64,000 nucleotides of DNA from Reticulitermes speratus (Eukaryota > Arthropoda > Insecta > Blattodea > Rhinotermitidae): NCBI GenBank assembly GCA_021186555.1, contig JAJKFL010000006.1:37755478-37819477 (forward strand). The letters are read 5' to 3'. The translations under genes and the position numbers were made by a program. The notes below the pieces were generated by a model. It made no database searches, was not told the DNA's origin, and saw nothing but the letters and a program-made list of their open reading frames with translations. Below are positions 47,786 through 58,203 of this stretch, piece by piece (position 1 is the stretch's first letter; each line of letters opens with the position of its first letter).

Positions 47786-47830
47786 GCTCCTACATGTTTC
47801 GGCTACGTATTGTAGTCGTCATCAGGGAGC
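47786..47830 (-). ncRNA. Hammerhead-ribozyme-like motif H
   Basis: On the minus strand: GCUCC-CUGAUGA-C-GACUAC-loop-GUAGCC-GAAAC, palindromic ACAUGU, triplet GUA and GGAGC pairing with GCUCC (five pairs). Stem II has one mismatch. GTGCAGTGGTTGG follows on the minus strand at 47758-47770. Confidence 0.73.
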
Positions 47831-47890
47831 CGATAATATAATAAAGACATAAGCATTGTATTGTACGTCGGTAGATGTTAATATATACTA

Positions 47891-47891
<1 letters not shown>

Positions 47892-47922
<31 letters not shown>

Positions 47923-47923
47923 A
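47892..47923. repeat. (AACT)n microsatellite
   Basis: A run of eight near-perfect ACTA units. Confidence 0.95.
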
Positions 47924-47999
47924 ACGCCATCTAGCAGAGTCCTTCTTGAGAAGCTAGCAGGTCGTCAGCTAGTCAAGAAATTCCCCGCGTTTTGTGGAA

Positions 48000-48245
48000 C
48001 CCGAAGGTTCATTACCGCACTCACAAGAGCCCGCCACCTGTCCCTATACTGAGCCATGTCAATCCAGCCCATGCCCCCATCCCACTTCTTGAAGATCCAT
48101 TTTAATATTATCCTCCCATCTACGCCTGAGTTTTCCAAATGGTCTCCTTCCCTCGGGTCTCCCCATCAAAATCCTGTATGCACCTCTCCCTCACCGATAC
48201 GTGCTACATGCCCCGCCCACATCATTCTTCTTGATTTGATCACCC
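48000..48245 (-). mobile_element. LINE 3' end fragment (endonuclease/RT type)
   Basis: The reverse complement encodes [19 protein letters not shown], then GRIILKW (frameshifted), [20 protein letters not shown], and [15 protein letters not shown] before a stop near 47970-48000. This is the extreme C-terminal tail of the same general LINE type as the fragment at 42255, in better condition. Confidence 0.82.
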
Positions 48246-48656
48246 GAATAATATTTGGTGATGAGTACAGATCATTAATTTCCTCATTAGCTTTGTATAC
48301 AACAGTTAGTCGCTATATAGTATCACTAAAATTATACAGTTCAATATATTTACATCAGCAACCTAATGGGACACTGCGGTGTTAGCGTGCTTTTCTTTGT
48401 GGCTGAAGAAAATACTTCGCTAAACGTTGCATGTTTAAACGGTAATTCATTTAGATAATTCACGGGCGTTTCATTGGATATACTGTGTACAACGAACGTT
48501 AATGAGATGCAATACAAAGAACCAGTACAGTTTTCATCACATACGTAAATAGTACCTTCCACAGCCGATTTTAAGGTTGGACGAGCTGTGGGGTGACCCA
48601 GGGAGCTGAGCTGAAGGGGGCACCAAGCCGACTGCGGCATATCGCGATATCTCCTT
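48246..48656. other. Intronic, no feature recognised
   Basis: Short frames only. Confidence 0.5.
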
Positions 48657-49197
48657 CAAGGCGCGTTCGCAAAAAAGCGAAAAGCGACCATTAGCTTCGT
48701 CATGTGTGTCTGTCTACGCCCGTCTTTGTGTCTGTACGTCCGCGTGGAATAACTCGGCTACCACTGGACGGATTTTCATGAAATTTGACATTTGAGCATT
48801 TTTAAAAAATCAATCAAGAACGTTCAAGTTTCATTAGCATCTGACAAGCATAGCGGGTACTTTACATGAAGACCTAAGTACATTTATAATAATGTCTTGC
48901 TCACTTCTTAGAATGAGAGAGATTTCAGAAAATAGTTATAGAGAAAATCAAAACGCACGCCTTATGTTCAATAACTTTTTCGAACGTCGTGCCATTTATG
49001 AGATAATGGTGGAAAAATATGGTAGAGGCAGACAGACCACAGATGACAATACAATAAGCGCATACGCTTTGCATGTTGGATAACTAAGGCTACAGACACA
49101 TACTCAGAATATGTAATACTTACTGCTTGTCCACAGCAACAATGGTTACGCGAACGCGCGTCAATGTTACGTTTATACGTACAATGCCTGTCTTGTT
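48657..49197 (+). mobile_element. ~0.5-kb element family, copy 3 (longest)
   Basis: It begins AAGGCGCGTTCGCAAAAAAG and ends GGTTACGCGAACGCGCGTC plus the ACAATGCCTGTCTTGTT tail. GGCGCGTTCGC and GCGAACGCGC form inverted repeats close to the ends. Internally it has CGGATTTTCATGAAATTTGA and GTGGAAAAATATGGTAGAGG. A 63-codon frame (48892-49083) is open here but not in the other copies, so it is probably chance. Confidence 0.82.
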
Positions 49198-49624
49198 AAC
49201 TAACACCTCAGTCTAGTGCTGAAGGTGAGGATGCTTGCGGCCAGTGGAATAGTTATGATGGGCGTACGAGTCGCGCGGGTGTCGCGGGAACGAAAAAAGA
49301 AATTGATATTCTGCGCGCAAATGTTCTCAAATTATTGAGACAAATAAAAGGAAATGTAATAAATGATTGTGATTTTTTAAAATTCGTAATTTCTGTAAGG
49401 GAAGGCCATTGTGATTACACACTCTGAACTCCACAAAGTTTAGCTGCGCCACTGCGAAGCATTTAATCTAATAACAAACAGACTGATGTGGCTATTCTTG
49501 TAATCAATCTTGTATGTGTGGATTAGGAGAACGGAGGAGGTGCATGAGTAATTTAAGAATTAGATCATGACCCTTTCGTCGGTCAGAATACGGTAACTTA
49601 TTCGTTTTAGAATTTGCGAGAGAT
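49198..49624. other. Intronic, no feature recognised
   Basis: Nothing assignable; 49290-49440 shares wording with 50325-50450 (TCAAAT(T)ATT...ACAAATAAAAGGAAAT, TTTCTGTTAGGGA.GGCC), which suggests that a repeat flanks the 142-bp array on both sides. Confidence 0.5.
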
Positions 49625-50190
49625 GTGAAATTCGGTATTGGAGGTTTTAACGTAATGCCGTTGGGCAGTAACGAGTTTCACGAAAATTCGTGCCGTAAAT
49701 GTCATAATGTACTTAAGGGCCTAAATGAATTTAATTTTGCAATATTGATATTTCTGACCGAGTTAAGTGAAATTCGGCATTGGAGGTTCACACATAATGC
49801 TTGATCACTCATGAGTTTCATAAAAACCCGCACAGTGAAAGCCGTACTTTACATAATGACTGAAATTTGTACCCATTATTTTCACATTTCTTGCCCGATG
49901 AGGGTGAAATTTGGTATTTGAGTTCTAAATATATTGCTGGTAGGCAGTTCTGAGTTTCATGCATATTCTTACGGTAAAACCCAACTCTTCTTCAGTGCGA
50001 AAATGAAATTTTATTCGTATTTTCTACATTTTTTGTACGACTTGGATGAAAGTCTGTATTGAAGACTACACGTAGTGCTGATGAGAAATTATGAGCTTTG
50101 TGGAAATGATTCCAGTGAATGTTGTACTCTATATAGGGAATACACGAATTTATGTCGCAATTTCCTAGTTTTTTTGCTAGGGGAAAATTG
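49625..50190. repeat. Satellite array, ~142-bp unit, four diverged copies
   Basis: Units start GTGAAATTCGGTATTGGAGG at 49625, GTGAAATTCGGCATTGGAGG at 49768, GTGAAATTTGGTATTTGAG at 49904 and ATGAAAGTCTGTATTGAAG at 50046. The spacing is 143, 136 and 142 bp. Each unit also carries an ATGAGTTTCA(T/C)-type block about 45 bp later. The wording recalls the internal part of the ~0.5-kb element family. Confidence 0.8.
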
Positions 50191-50500
50191 TTTCATTGTT
50201 ATAGCAATACAAGGTACCAGTGGTGTACCTTGCGGGGTGGGGGGGGGGGGGGTGGAGTAGTGTGTCCGCCCCGGTTGACAGACTGCAGGGGGCGGCAAGA
50301 TGGATGAGAAAGTGAATATTTTAAATCAGATAATTTGATTTTGTGCGCTCAAAATGTTTTTTAATTATTCAGCCAAATAAAAGGAAATTCAATAAATGAT
50401 CGTAATTTCTAATTCATAATTTCTGTTAGGGATGGCCGTTATGATTACTTGCCCCGGCGTAAAAAGACGTAGGTATGCTACTGCTTGGAGCTATAATTCA
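50191..50500. other. Intronic, G-run and flanking repeat
   Basis: A G-run of about 18 with one interruption lies near 50234-50252. The part from 50325 to 50450 resembles 49290-49440. Confidence 0.45.
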
Positions 50501-50524
50501 ACACTTGCCATATGCCTGCGTGGA

Positions 50525-50665
50525 GTGCACAGGGACAACTTTACCCGTGAGGATGGGACCGATACGTTGTCGCGAAACGTCAGTAAACATTACCACACGA
50601 CGCCGCGTAATACCCCAGAAGCCCGCATCATTTCATCAACATCGCGGCGGAAGCCTGAAGTCAAC
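50525..50665 (+). repeat. Single arm of the second hammerhead-like family
   Basis: ACCCGTGAGGATGGGACCGA, then TACGTTGTCGCGAAACGTC, ACCACACGACGCCGCGTAA and CATCAACATCGCGGCGGAAG. This matches the right arm of the 53115 element plus its outer 30 bp in inverse orientation. The hammerhead-like order is present, again with a G between C and U of the first core. Confidence 0.65.
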
Positions 50666-52657
50666 ATTTAACATAATATCGTATTCCTTACATTCCCTGA
50701 TTGATGTAAGCCTATTTCAGAGGCCTGTTGTTTCCGGGATTTGGTTTTATCAGTACAAAATGTACATCAAAGCCAGCGTGGTACACACGGTTGCAAAGAA
50801 GGTGATTAGAAAACTCCTCCTTCCTTCTCTCTGTTTCCTTTCTTCTCCTCTCCTTTTTCCATAGCAAGGATTGGGCATAACTTTCCACTCCAAGGTAAAG
50901 TAAATTCGTTAGTGCGTACTAATCTGGAAAACTCTACTTCTCATCTTCTCTTAAGAATGTAAAAATGTGCATTACCCCAGTACAGGTAAAATAAAGTGTT
51001 GAAATATATGTAGGACAGTTTGTAGTATATTTTTCAGCTGTTGCTAATACCGGGGAGGTTCTGCAAGATAATTGTTAGAAAGTAGTTGACAACGTATGCA
51101 TTGCTCTGTGTCCGAAATTAATGTATGATACTGTTTCCTGAAATGATATCTGAATTCGCTGTTTGGTAAATTGTACTGTGCTTGTGGAAGGTACAAATAA
51201 ATAATTTTCAGTTGGCAGTTACTCTTAATCATTCTAGCTTAAGCATCAGGCGCACTGTCACAATTGTGTGCTATGTTACATTACGTGCTGTCATTGGAAT
51301 GACTTCTACTAACTGTATATGTATATATTTCTGAGTTGCTAAGATGGAGGAGAGACACTTGAAGTGTGAAGAACAAAGCTTTTTGTTACTTTGTACCTGA
51401 AAATGGGATATTATAGCTGTTGTTGCTCCCTGTGTTGGATTTTGAATTGTTGAATTTTGCATTTCTCTTCCTTCTCCTCCGTCTTCCACCAACAGAAATT
51501 TGGAAGTAGTTTTGAAGAACACAGTTTTTGATCTGCCCTAAAGTTTCTTCAAATGCTTCTCTCTTCTTTATAGCGTATTGGCCAAGGAGTGAGTCCACAG
51601 CAGGAACGGGATCAAGTGGTGAGATAAAAGTTTTTGAAGTTTTGGATGAGCGAAGCCCATTCCAAATCGACTGTTTGTTTGTCATTAGAAAATAGATTCT
51701 TTTGTATTGATGTGAAACTAGGTCTTTCATTCTAAGAAAAAGGCTACGGATTGAAAATAATTTGAGAATGAAGTGCGGGGGACAATATTTTTATTGTCAA
51801 CGAGAGAGGTAGAAACAGGAGGATAATGGAAATTACGTACTGAGAACTTCATAATATATGCACTTAATCTAATATTGTTAAGGATGTTTCATCACGGAGG
51901 ATGAGTTGAGTGGAAAATGTATATAAGAATATGGCCAGGAAACTTCAATGGAAGAGACTGCATGGGCCACGTAGGCAAAAATGGGTGGGTAATATCCAAA
52001 TTGATGCTCAAGATACTAGGTGTAAATGTTGGGGCAGGGTTGAACCGGCACAGTATGAGGTGAGTAGTTGTTTTTATGACCTGTGAACTGAAACATGCAG
52101 GCAGGGAAATTCTTGGCCGGCTGAGTAGCTTCTCGAGGAAGACGCCTCATCATGAAGTAGATACATTTAGAAGGGTATAATTTATGCAAACGTAGCCATC
52201 AGTTTGTAAATTTTGCTGAATTATTTTAAAAAGTGTCTCTGGCCACCTTGCCTGTCTACAGAAGTTATCGATCTTGTAGCCTTTTAGCTAGTAGTTATGG
52301 CCATCTTATTCGTAAAACTGCCTCATGTGTTCAGTGACTATGTTCTGTTTTTAAGTAGTTGTGTGTTAGTACAGGAAAACATTATTTTTGGATTAAATGC
52401 TCGGACCTATTATGGTCCCTAGCATTTTTCTGGACATTATGATGAAGAGGAAAATCTGCAACCGAGAGTGTCCAAATGTGTGGAACACAGTCAGTCATGT
52501 CTGTGTGTTGTTGCATGGCTTTTGTTTGTGCTGGTGTAATGAATGGCTTTATATTTTAACATTACTTTTAAAGTTTTTATCTCTGTTCATCAAAGCATTT
52601 AGTAATGATGTTTGCAGTGACGCACTTGGGCGCGCTCGCACGCACGCACGCACATTC
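50666..52657. other. Intronic, no gene supported
   Basis: A 114-codon minus frame at 51386-51730 (charged C terminus GGRRRRRKRNAKF) has no domain that I recognise. The ends of this stretch show no inverted repeats. A CACG run lies at 52636-52652. Confidence 0.45.
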
Positions 52658-53015
52658 AGGCACTCCCCGGCTTAGACAATAGTTACGTTCTGGAAGGTCC
52701 GGCGCAATGGAATTTTGTTCAATTCGGGACAGAGTATACGTGTGCCAACTATATACTGCACGTGTATATACAAAGGAGTTCGCTTGAGATCCAAGCTCAA
52801 CACACTGGACCATGATCGGTCTCAACATGACCGCTCCATCGCCTCTGTTATCATCCACCAGTGTTCCTCCACCACCTTTGTGTCATTGTGCTTTCGTTCC
52901 GTCGATGGCAATTCGTCGCGCTATTCAAAAACTTTATTGCAGATCTCTTTATTTTTTAAAAATTGCGTAAGTCTGAAATTGCGGAACTTGAAATTGCGTA
53001 AGCCGGGGTGTGCCT
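52658..53015. mobile_element. 358-bp inverted-repeat element (MITE), pogo-like ends
   Basis: The left end AGGCACTCCCCGGCTTAGACAA and the right end, read inward, AGGCACACCCCGGCTTACGCAA match except for three bases. The interior words TTGCGTAAGTCTGAAATTGC and GGAACTTGAAATTGCGTAAG are like the subterminal motifs of pogo/Tigger elements, but the family is not certain. No transposase is present. Confidence 0.8.
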
Positions 53016-53114
53016 ACATGTACGCCGCATACGCGCGCGCGCACAAAAAATTTGGAACTCTCATAACACAATGTTACATGTACATAAGGAGAAAATATAT
53101 ATTTCCCCAATTTT

Positions 53115-53355
53115 GATTTCAGGCTTCCGCCGCGATGTTGATGAGATCTGCGCTGTTCTGGGATATTACGCGGCGTCGTGGTGTGCTAATTGTTTACCGA
53201 CGTTTCGGGACAACGTATCGGTCCCATCTTCACGGGTCAAGAGTCCGAGTAGGAAAGTCTTGACCCGTGAAGATGGGACCGATACGTTGTCGCGAAACGT
53301 CGGTAAACAATTACCACACGACGCCGCGTAATATCGCAGAAGAGCGCAGATCTAC
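53115..53355. mobile_element. Fold-back element of the second hammerhead-like family
   Basis: Arms 53144-53242 and 53258-53353 are near-perfect reverse complements with a 15-bp centre (GTCCGAGTAGGAAAG). Each arm carries GACCCGUGAAGAUGGGACCG...GCGAAACGUCGGU pointing to its outer end. The element is flanked by TTCCCCAATTTT at 53103-53114 and 53356-53367, a 12-bp target duplication. The 29 bp between the left duplication and the left arm belong to the element, since they recur in the copy at 50525. Confidence 0.85.
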
Positions 53356-53367
53356 TTCCCCAATTTT

Positions 53368-54049
53368 TTATTTTTGTGACATGTGCTAAAAATTCGTTCT
53401 GCATTTGTAATCCGTGCAGTTAAACCCCTTCATTGTCCTGAGATATATTTTACATTCTAAATATGTATCATTACTACTAAGGTGATTCCTGAATCACTAT
53501 CTGTGGTTGTGGGATTAGGTGGACTTGAATGGTAAAGATTCTTTGCTGTTGTGGTTTGCGATGGAATGAACTTGTGTGCCTTCTTAAGTATGTATTGGTT
53601 GTAGTTACTTTGCATTGCGCAACTGGCACTAATTGTCCTGCCATTGACCCACACAGTCTGACAGCGTTGTAAAACAGAACAGTAAGTCGTGCATACCCGT
53701 ATATGACATACGAGTTTGTTGACCAGTAAGTAGAAATTATTTAAAAAGGAGGCATAATCTGAAAGGTGCGATGTGACAAAACAAAGATGATAATCAGTCT
53801 GAATTATATTTACAGAAGTGTTCGTACCGCTTATTAAACACTCCTGATAGAAAGTCAGTTAATGTTGTATGGTGAAATGATCCTTATTTGTACTGACATC
53901 CAAACAAAAGACAGAAGTGCACTCTATGGACAGAATGTAGAATTTTTTAATGTTAAACTTGGTTGTACATGTAGTAACCAGTGGGCTTTAAAAGGATAAT
54001 GTACAATGTTGCAAGCTTCGGTCATATTCCAGGAGCAATCCGTTAACCC
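53368..54049. other. Intronic, no feature recognised
   Basis: Nothing assignable. Confidence 0.5.
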
Positions 54050-55017
54050 TATGCTATGCCTGTAATGTAGTAGAAGGCGAGGGTCGCAAATTTAACCTAA
54101 AATGAGAAGAGAAACATTTCTGTTCAGAAATTAAAATCAGTATCATGTGTCCGAACCGATCCCAGTGGCCGTACGGTCTAAGGCATGGGTCTGCGGTCGC
54201 TCGCTTACTGGGATTGTGGGTTCGAATCCCACCGGAGGCATGGATGTCTGTCTCTTGTGAGTGTTGTGTAGTGTCAGGTAGAGGTCTCTGCGACGGGCTG
54301 GTCACTCGTCCAGAGGAGTCCTACCGAGGGTTGTGTGTCTGAGTGTGTGATCGTGAAGACTCGGAACAACGAGGCGGCCTAGGCCCCCAAGGGGCTGTCG
54401 AGCCATTTGGGGGGGGGGGGGATCATGTGTCCGATGTGTGAGAAGACGGTAATTGTAGGCAAAGAGTAGGCTTTAACATTAAGCGTCATTATGAAACACA
54501 CGACAAAGGAAAGTGTGACATATTTACAGAAAAACGTATAACTGATAAATTGTGCGAATTAAACTAGTGTGTAAAAACGAAAGAGAATTTCTGAATAAAG
54601 TAAATAAGTTAAAAGAATCAACAGTGGATGCAAGATTCATATTGTCCAGTTTAATTGCAACCCTGTAAAGAATTTTGACAGTACCACAACTTATTTGAGT
54701 GTGTTTAATTGAAACAGCTGAAATCATGTGTCCGGAGAAAGTACGAGAATTCAAAAGCAGAAGCCTGATAGAAAAGATGGCTGAACGTAGAAACGACATT
54801 GTAAATTATTTCAGTGATCAATGAAGGTCCAGTAGTAAAATGTTACTACTAGATAGCAGTGGATGAAAGCGCAGATTTCGAGATATTGCCCACCTTGCAG
54901 TGTTCATCGATGTTGTCACTGAGATTTTCTTATAACTGAAGAATTTCTGGAGTTCCTGCGCATGGCACTACTACTGGAGAACACATTTTCTGTGAGATAA
55001 TTTCACTTAAGAAAGTT
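54050..55017 (+). pseudogene. hAT transposase relic, copy 2, 5' part
   Basis: It aligns with the relic at 6350: AAGGCGAGGGTCGCA..TTT, then the BED finger (CPMCEKTVIVGKE, then frameshifted NIKRHYETHDKGKCDIFTEK followed by RITDKLCEL, giving the C-x2-C...H-x3-H pattern). Further on are IAVDESADFEI near 54855 and GVPAHGTTTGEHIFCEI near 54953-55004, the segment before the catalytic region. The sequence is cut by a SINE at 54155 and by a LINE at 55018; the interrupted transposase resumes at 58163. Frameshifts mean no functional product. Confidence 0.8.
54155..54421 (+). mobile_element. SINE-A inserted into the hAT relic, with 13-bp target duplication
   Basis: The full element runs from tRNA-like head (CCGATCCCAGTGGCCGTACG, box B GGTTCGAATCCC) to a G-rich tail. 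ATCATGTGTCCGA is found at 54142-54154 and again at 54422-54434, immediately before and after the element. The interrupted sequence lines up with the uninterrupted hAT copy at 6350. Confidence 0.93.
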
Positions 55018-55230
55018 TTTCTTTTTTAACTTTATTTATTTACAGTCTTGGTAATACAACAACGTTACTCACATATAGTATTACATTCGTCCCTAACACC
55101 AAATGCTTTCAAACAGAATCCATCTACCATTCCTTCTTGGTATACATGTTAACCGGCTGCGTAAGCGTAGTGAAAAAAATTGGAGAATTTCTCCGTAATT
55201 AAAAAACACTACCATTGCTGAAGCTAGGAA

Positions 55231-57920
55231 TTATAGCAGTCTATGTTTAATGCGCTTGTGTATATACTTTCTGTACATTACGTGGAGGTCCTGTCCGGAG
55301 TAATTTCCAATGCCCCTTATTAAGTGGTTGGAATGGTGCGTGCATTTGTTGTAAAATGATGTTGCCAAGCGGAGAGTATAAGATTGGATGACTTCTACTC
55401 CTAGCGACTCGTGCAGGGCGGCAATTGGCGTGTTTCGGGGAGCATCTGCTATGACCCTGAGGCATTTGTTTTGTACTGTCTGTAACGTGAGAAAGTTAGA
55501 ATCGCTTATCGAGCACCACACTGGGGCCCCGTAGGTAAGCATGGGTCGGATGGTAGCCATATACAGCCGTAGCTTTGTGTGCGACGACAAACTCGAATCC
55601 CGAGCCAAGAGTGGAAATATACGCGCCAGAGCGCCTAAAGCTGCGTGAGCTGCTTGGCGTACCTGTGTTGTAAACGTGAGGGAGGTGGTTAAGTGTAATC
55701 CGACATATTTAACCTCCGATGACCATTGTAACTGTTGTCCTTCTATCCGGAGAACCGGAGGTGGGAGCGGTCGTATTTTTGTAAAAAGAATTGCTTCGGT
55801 TTTTGCCGTATTCAGTTTTAGGCGCCATCTATCGAAATACTTTTTGAGGTGAGTTATCGCCGAGGTGAGTCTGCGAGCCACTGTATCTACTCTCCATGAT
55901 TGCGTAAGAAGCGCTGTATCATCAGCGTATAGCGCCATGTGGATATGTTGAAGACGGGGAATGTCCGAAATGTAGTACGTAAACAGTATGGGGGAGAGTG
56001 CTGCCCCTTGTGGCAGACCTGCTCTCTGAGTCCGGGGAGTTGATTGTGCTCCGTTGATGACCACTGAGAAGGTACGATCCCGTAGATAGGAAAAGAGAAA
56101 CGTAATGAGGTATGCCGGGAACTCGTTTTGAATCAATTTGTATAGTAGGCCATTGATCCAAATCGTATCATAAGCCTTCTCGAGATCTAGGGTGACCATT
56201 CCTGTATGTTTACGCAGGTTGTATCCGTGGGTGATGAGATCCGTGATCCGCGCGAGTTGAGCAGTCGTTGAATGTTTTTTACGGAATCCGAACTGTTCGT
56301 CGGGGACTAGTTGTGTCTGTTTTGCGTGGGCCGCCAACCGCCGGGCCACCACTCGTTCGAGTAATTTACTGATGGCGCTTAAGAGACTGATTGGGCGGTA
56401 CGAGTCCAGCTGTGATGGCGGTTTCTTCGGTTTAAGGATGGGAATAACTTTAGCTAATTTCCAGCAGCGAGGGAAGTGACCAAGGGACAGTGCGGAAGAA
56501 AATAAAACGGACAGGTATTGGAGTGCTGTGATAGGCAGCTGACGAAGCACTGTCGTGGAAATACCATCCTCCCCTGGGGCCTTCCATCGCTTGGTAGTGG
56601 AGATGACTCGCTGCACTTCTTGGATACTGACCGGCGGGCTTCTTGATATTTTATGACCTACCTGCGCTACAAACCTTTCTACAGACCGGTCCACCATCCT
56701 GGCGTGTGGTGTTGGGTCCCTCGGGATCGTGAGAACATGTACCTGTTCAAACCTTGTTGCAAGCGCATCCGCTTTATCCTCCGCTCGGTATATCTGAATC
56801 CCGTTTCTTTCCAGAGGTGGGACGTTCTGTGGCGACGATTTGAAATAACGGGTAATCTTCCATAGTTGTATGTCTTGCGGGTGTAATGTCCTCAGAAATG
56901 CTTGCCATTTCTCATTTTGATATCCTCGAAGCAAGATCGGGACTAGCTTGTTGAGTGCAGAGAGCAGTGTTTGCCACCCCTGGTTGGCGTGTCTTTTGAT
57001 ATCGTCTGCGAATGTAGTTACGAAAGCGGAGGACCCGACGTAAGGATGGTGGGATGACCAGTTGACGGGCCTGAAATTTCTTCTTCGGTACTGTGTTCGC
57101 CACTGTTTGTTGAATGGTGGTTGTGAAGTAATGCACCGCGGTTTCCAGCTCTGCTTCATCCCTGACGGCTGGGGGGGTCGCGAGGAGAATATTTAACGTC
57201 TCCCGAAACTGCGGCCAGTTAGCTTGTGAGTAATCCCAAATAAAGTCTGTCTTCGTAAGTATGGGGCGAACCCGAAGTTTGCTTACTACGGGGTTATGGT
57301 CAGAGGACATATCCGCAAAGGCTTGAATCGAGGACAGTCTGCAGCCCCTTGTCAATGCGATATCTAAGACGCTGGTACTTCCGTTGGGGTGGACATATGT
57401 GGGGTGTTCCGCTGAGTTTATGGTAATTGACTGGTCGAAACAGAAATCGAGGAGGATACGTCCATTCCTGTTTTCGGAATCACAATTCCAGGCTGGATGT
57501 TTGCAGTTTAAGTCCCCTAATAAGATTATTGGTTCCTGATTGACGAACACCGAGTTTAGATCATCCAGACTAAGAGTTTGACCTGGTGGGTGATACCCTG
57601 AGACGATAAGTATCTTGTGGTCCTGGTGTAGTCTAATATACACTGCCACCGTTTACAATCGTGTCACTCCCTGTAGGAGAACATAGTCGTGCTGAAGGTC
57701 TTGATTGATAAGGAGCATCACTCCCCTCCGTATTGGTTTCTGTCCGACCTATATACCTTGTAGCCGGGCACCACGAATCTGCGTTGTGCATTGAGTTTGG
57801 ACTCGCAAATCGCTGCCACGTCAATCTTGTTTATGTGAAGAAAGTACTGGAGTTCTGGTTTTCTTGGTAAGACGGAATTGGCGTTCCACTGCATGAACCG
57901 TAGACTTCTTTTTAAGGATA
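55231..57920 (-). pseudogene. LINE ORF2: endonuclease and reverse transcriptase
   Basis: The endonuclease N-terminal part starts near 57920 (SLRFMQWNANSVLPRK, AAICESKLNA). After frameshifts near 57720 and 57650 the C-terminal part runs to about 57000 (ILLGDLNCKHPAWN, SVLDIALT, SSDHNPVV), with the GDLN and SDHNP catalytic blocks intact. Another shift near 57000 leads into a long uninterrupted RT frame: KRWKAPGEDGI, LSAISKLLERVV, FRKKHSTTAQL, VTLDLEKAYD (motif A), GLPQGAALSPILF, ALYADDTALL (catalytic YADD, about residues 411-414 of the 642-residue frame), and a C-terminal domain to the stop at 55231. This order and wording are typical of the Jockey clade. The RT part is intact, but the endonuclease is broken by at least three frame lesions, so this copy is inactive as it stands. 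The RT's good state suggests a fairly recent insertion. Confidence 0.93.
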
Positions 57921-58150
57921 TTTTGTCATATAACCCAGGACTGAGTCCACTATTAGGAGTATCTTGTCCATCGGATTTCTTGCCGTTTGCAATCGTATGG
58001 CCAGTGTTTTCAGTTCTTCCCCTATCTTGTGCAATTGGAGGGTGGAGATTATCGTTTTGAGAGACTCGAACATAGTGGGGAGAGTGGAAGCATCTTGTGG
58101 TGGTGGGGGGGGGGGGGCGTTCGTGGAAGCCACTTGTGCCCACGTAGGAG
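57912..58150 (-). pseudogene. LINE ORF1, C-terminal end only
   Basis: The last 73 codons read MASTNAPPPPPPQDASTLPT, then MFESLKTIISTLQLHKIGEE and a stop just before the ORF2 start. A proline-rich stretch followed by helical residues is a common ORF1 ending in Jockey-type LINEs; the zinc-knuckle part is lost with the 5' truncation. A G/C run at 58102-58116 encodes the prolines. Confidence 0.6.
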
Positions 58151-58162
58151 CTTAAGAAAGTT

Positions 58163-58203
58163 GTGTGCATCGTGACGGACGGAGATCCTGGTATGACGGT
58201 TAT
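58163..58203 (+). pseudogene. hAT relic copy 2, continuation after the LINE
   Basis: GTGTGCATCGTGACGGACGG and ATCCTGGTATGACGG directly continue the hAT sequence cut at 55017, matching GTGCATTGTGACTGACGGAG and GTCATAGCATGACG in the copy at 7035-7065. This shows the LINE landed inside the hAT relic. Confidence 0.75.

Larger units (their letters stand above)
55018..58150 (-). mobile_element. Jockey-like LINE, 5'-truncated, with 12-bp target duplication
   Basis: The element lies between two copies of CTTAAGAAAGTT (55006-55017 and 58151-58162). Its own-strand 3' end is A-rich (read as TTTCTTTTTT at 55018). It retains the end of ORF1 and an ORF2 with endonuclease and reverse transcriptase, then a 3'UTR of about 200 bp. 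The length of 3.1 kb against the usual 4-5 kb shows 5' truncation within ORF1. It is inserted in the hAT relic in antisense to the host gene. Confidence 0.93.

Noticed and set aside
48892..49083. 63-codon frame inside the ~0.5-kb element as a small conserved gene
   Set aside because: The frame is not kept in the copies at 38143 or 58204, so it is most likely chance.
51386..51730. 114-codon minus frame with a basic RRRRRKR tail, considered as a transposon accessory (MADF-like) protein
   Set aside because: The key aromatic and basic positions of that domain could not be placed; no element ends flank it.
57878..58175. Short plus-strand frames opposite the LINE
   Set aside because: They are shadows of ORF1 and ORF2 on the minus strand.
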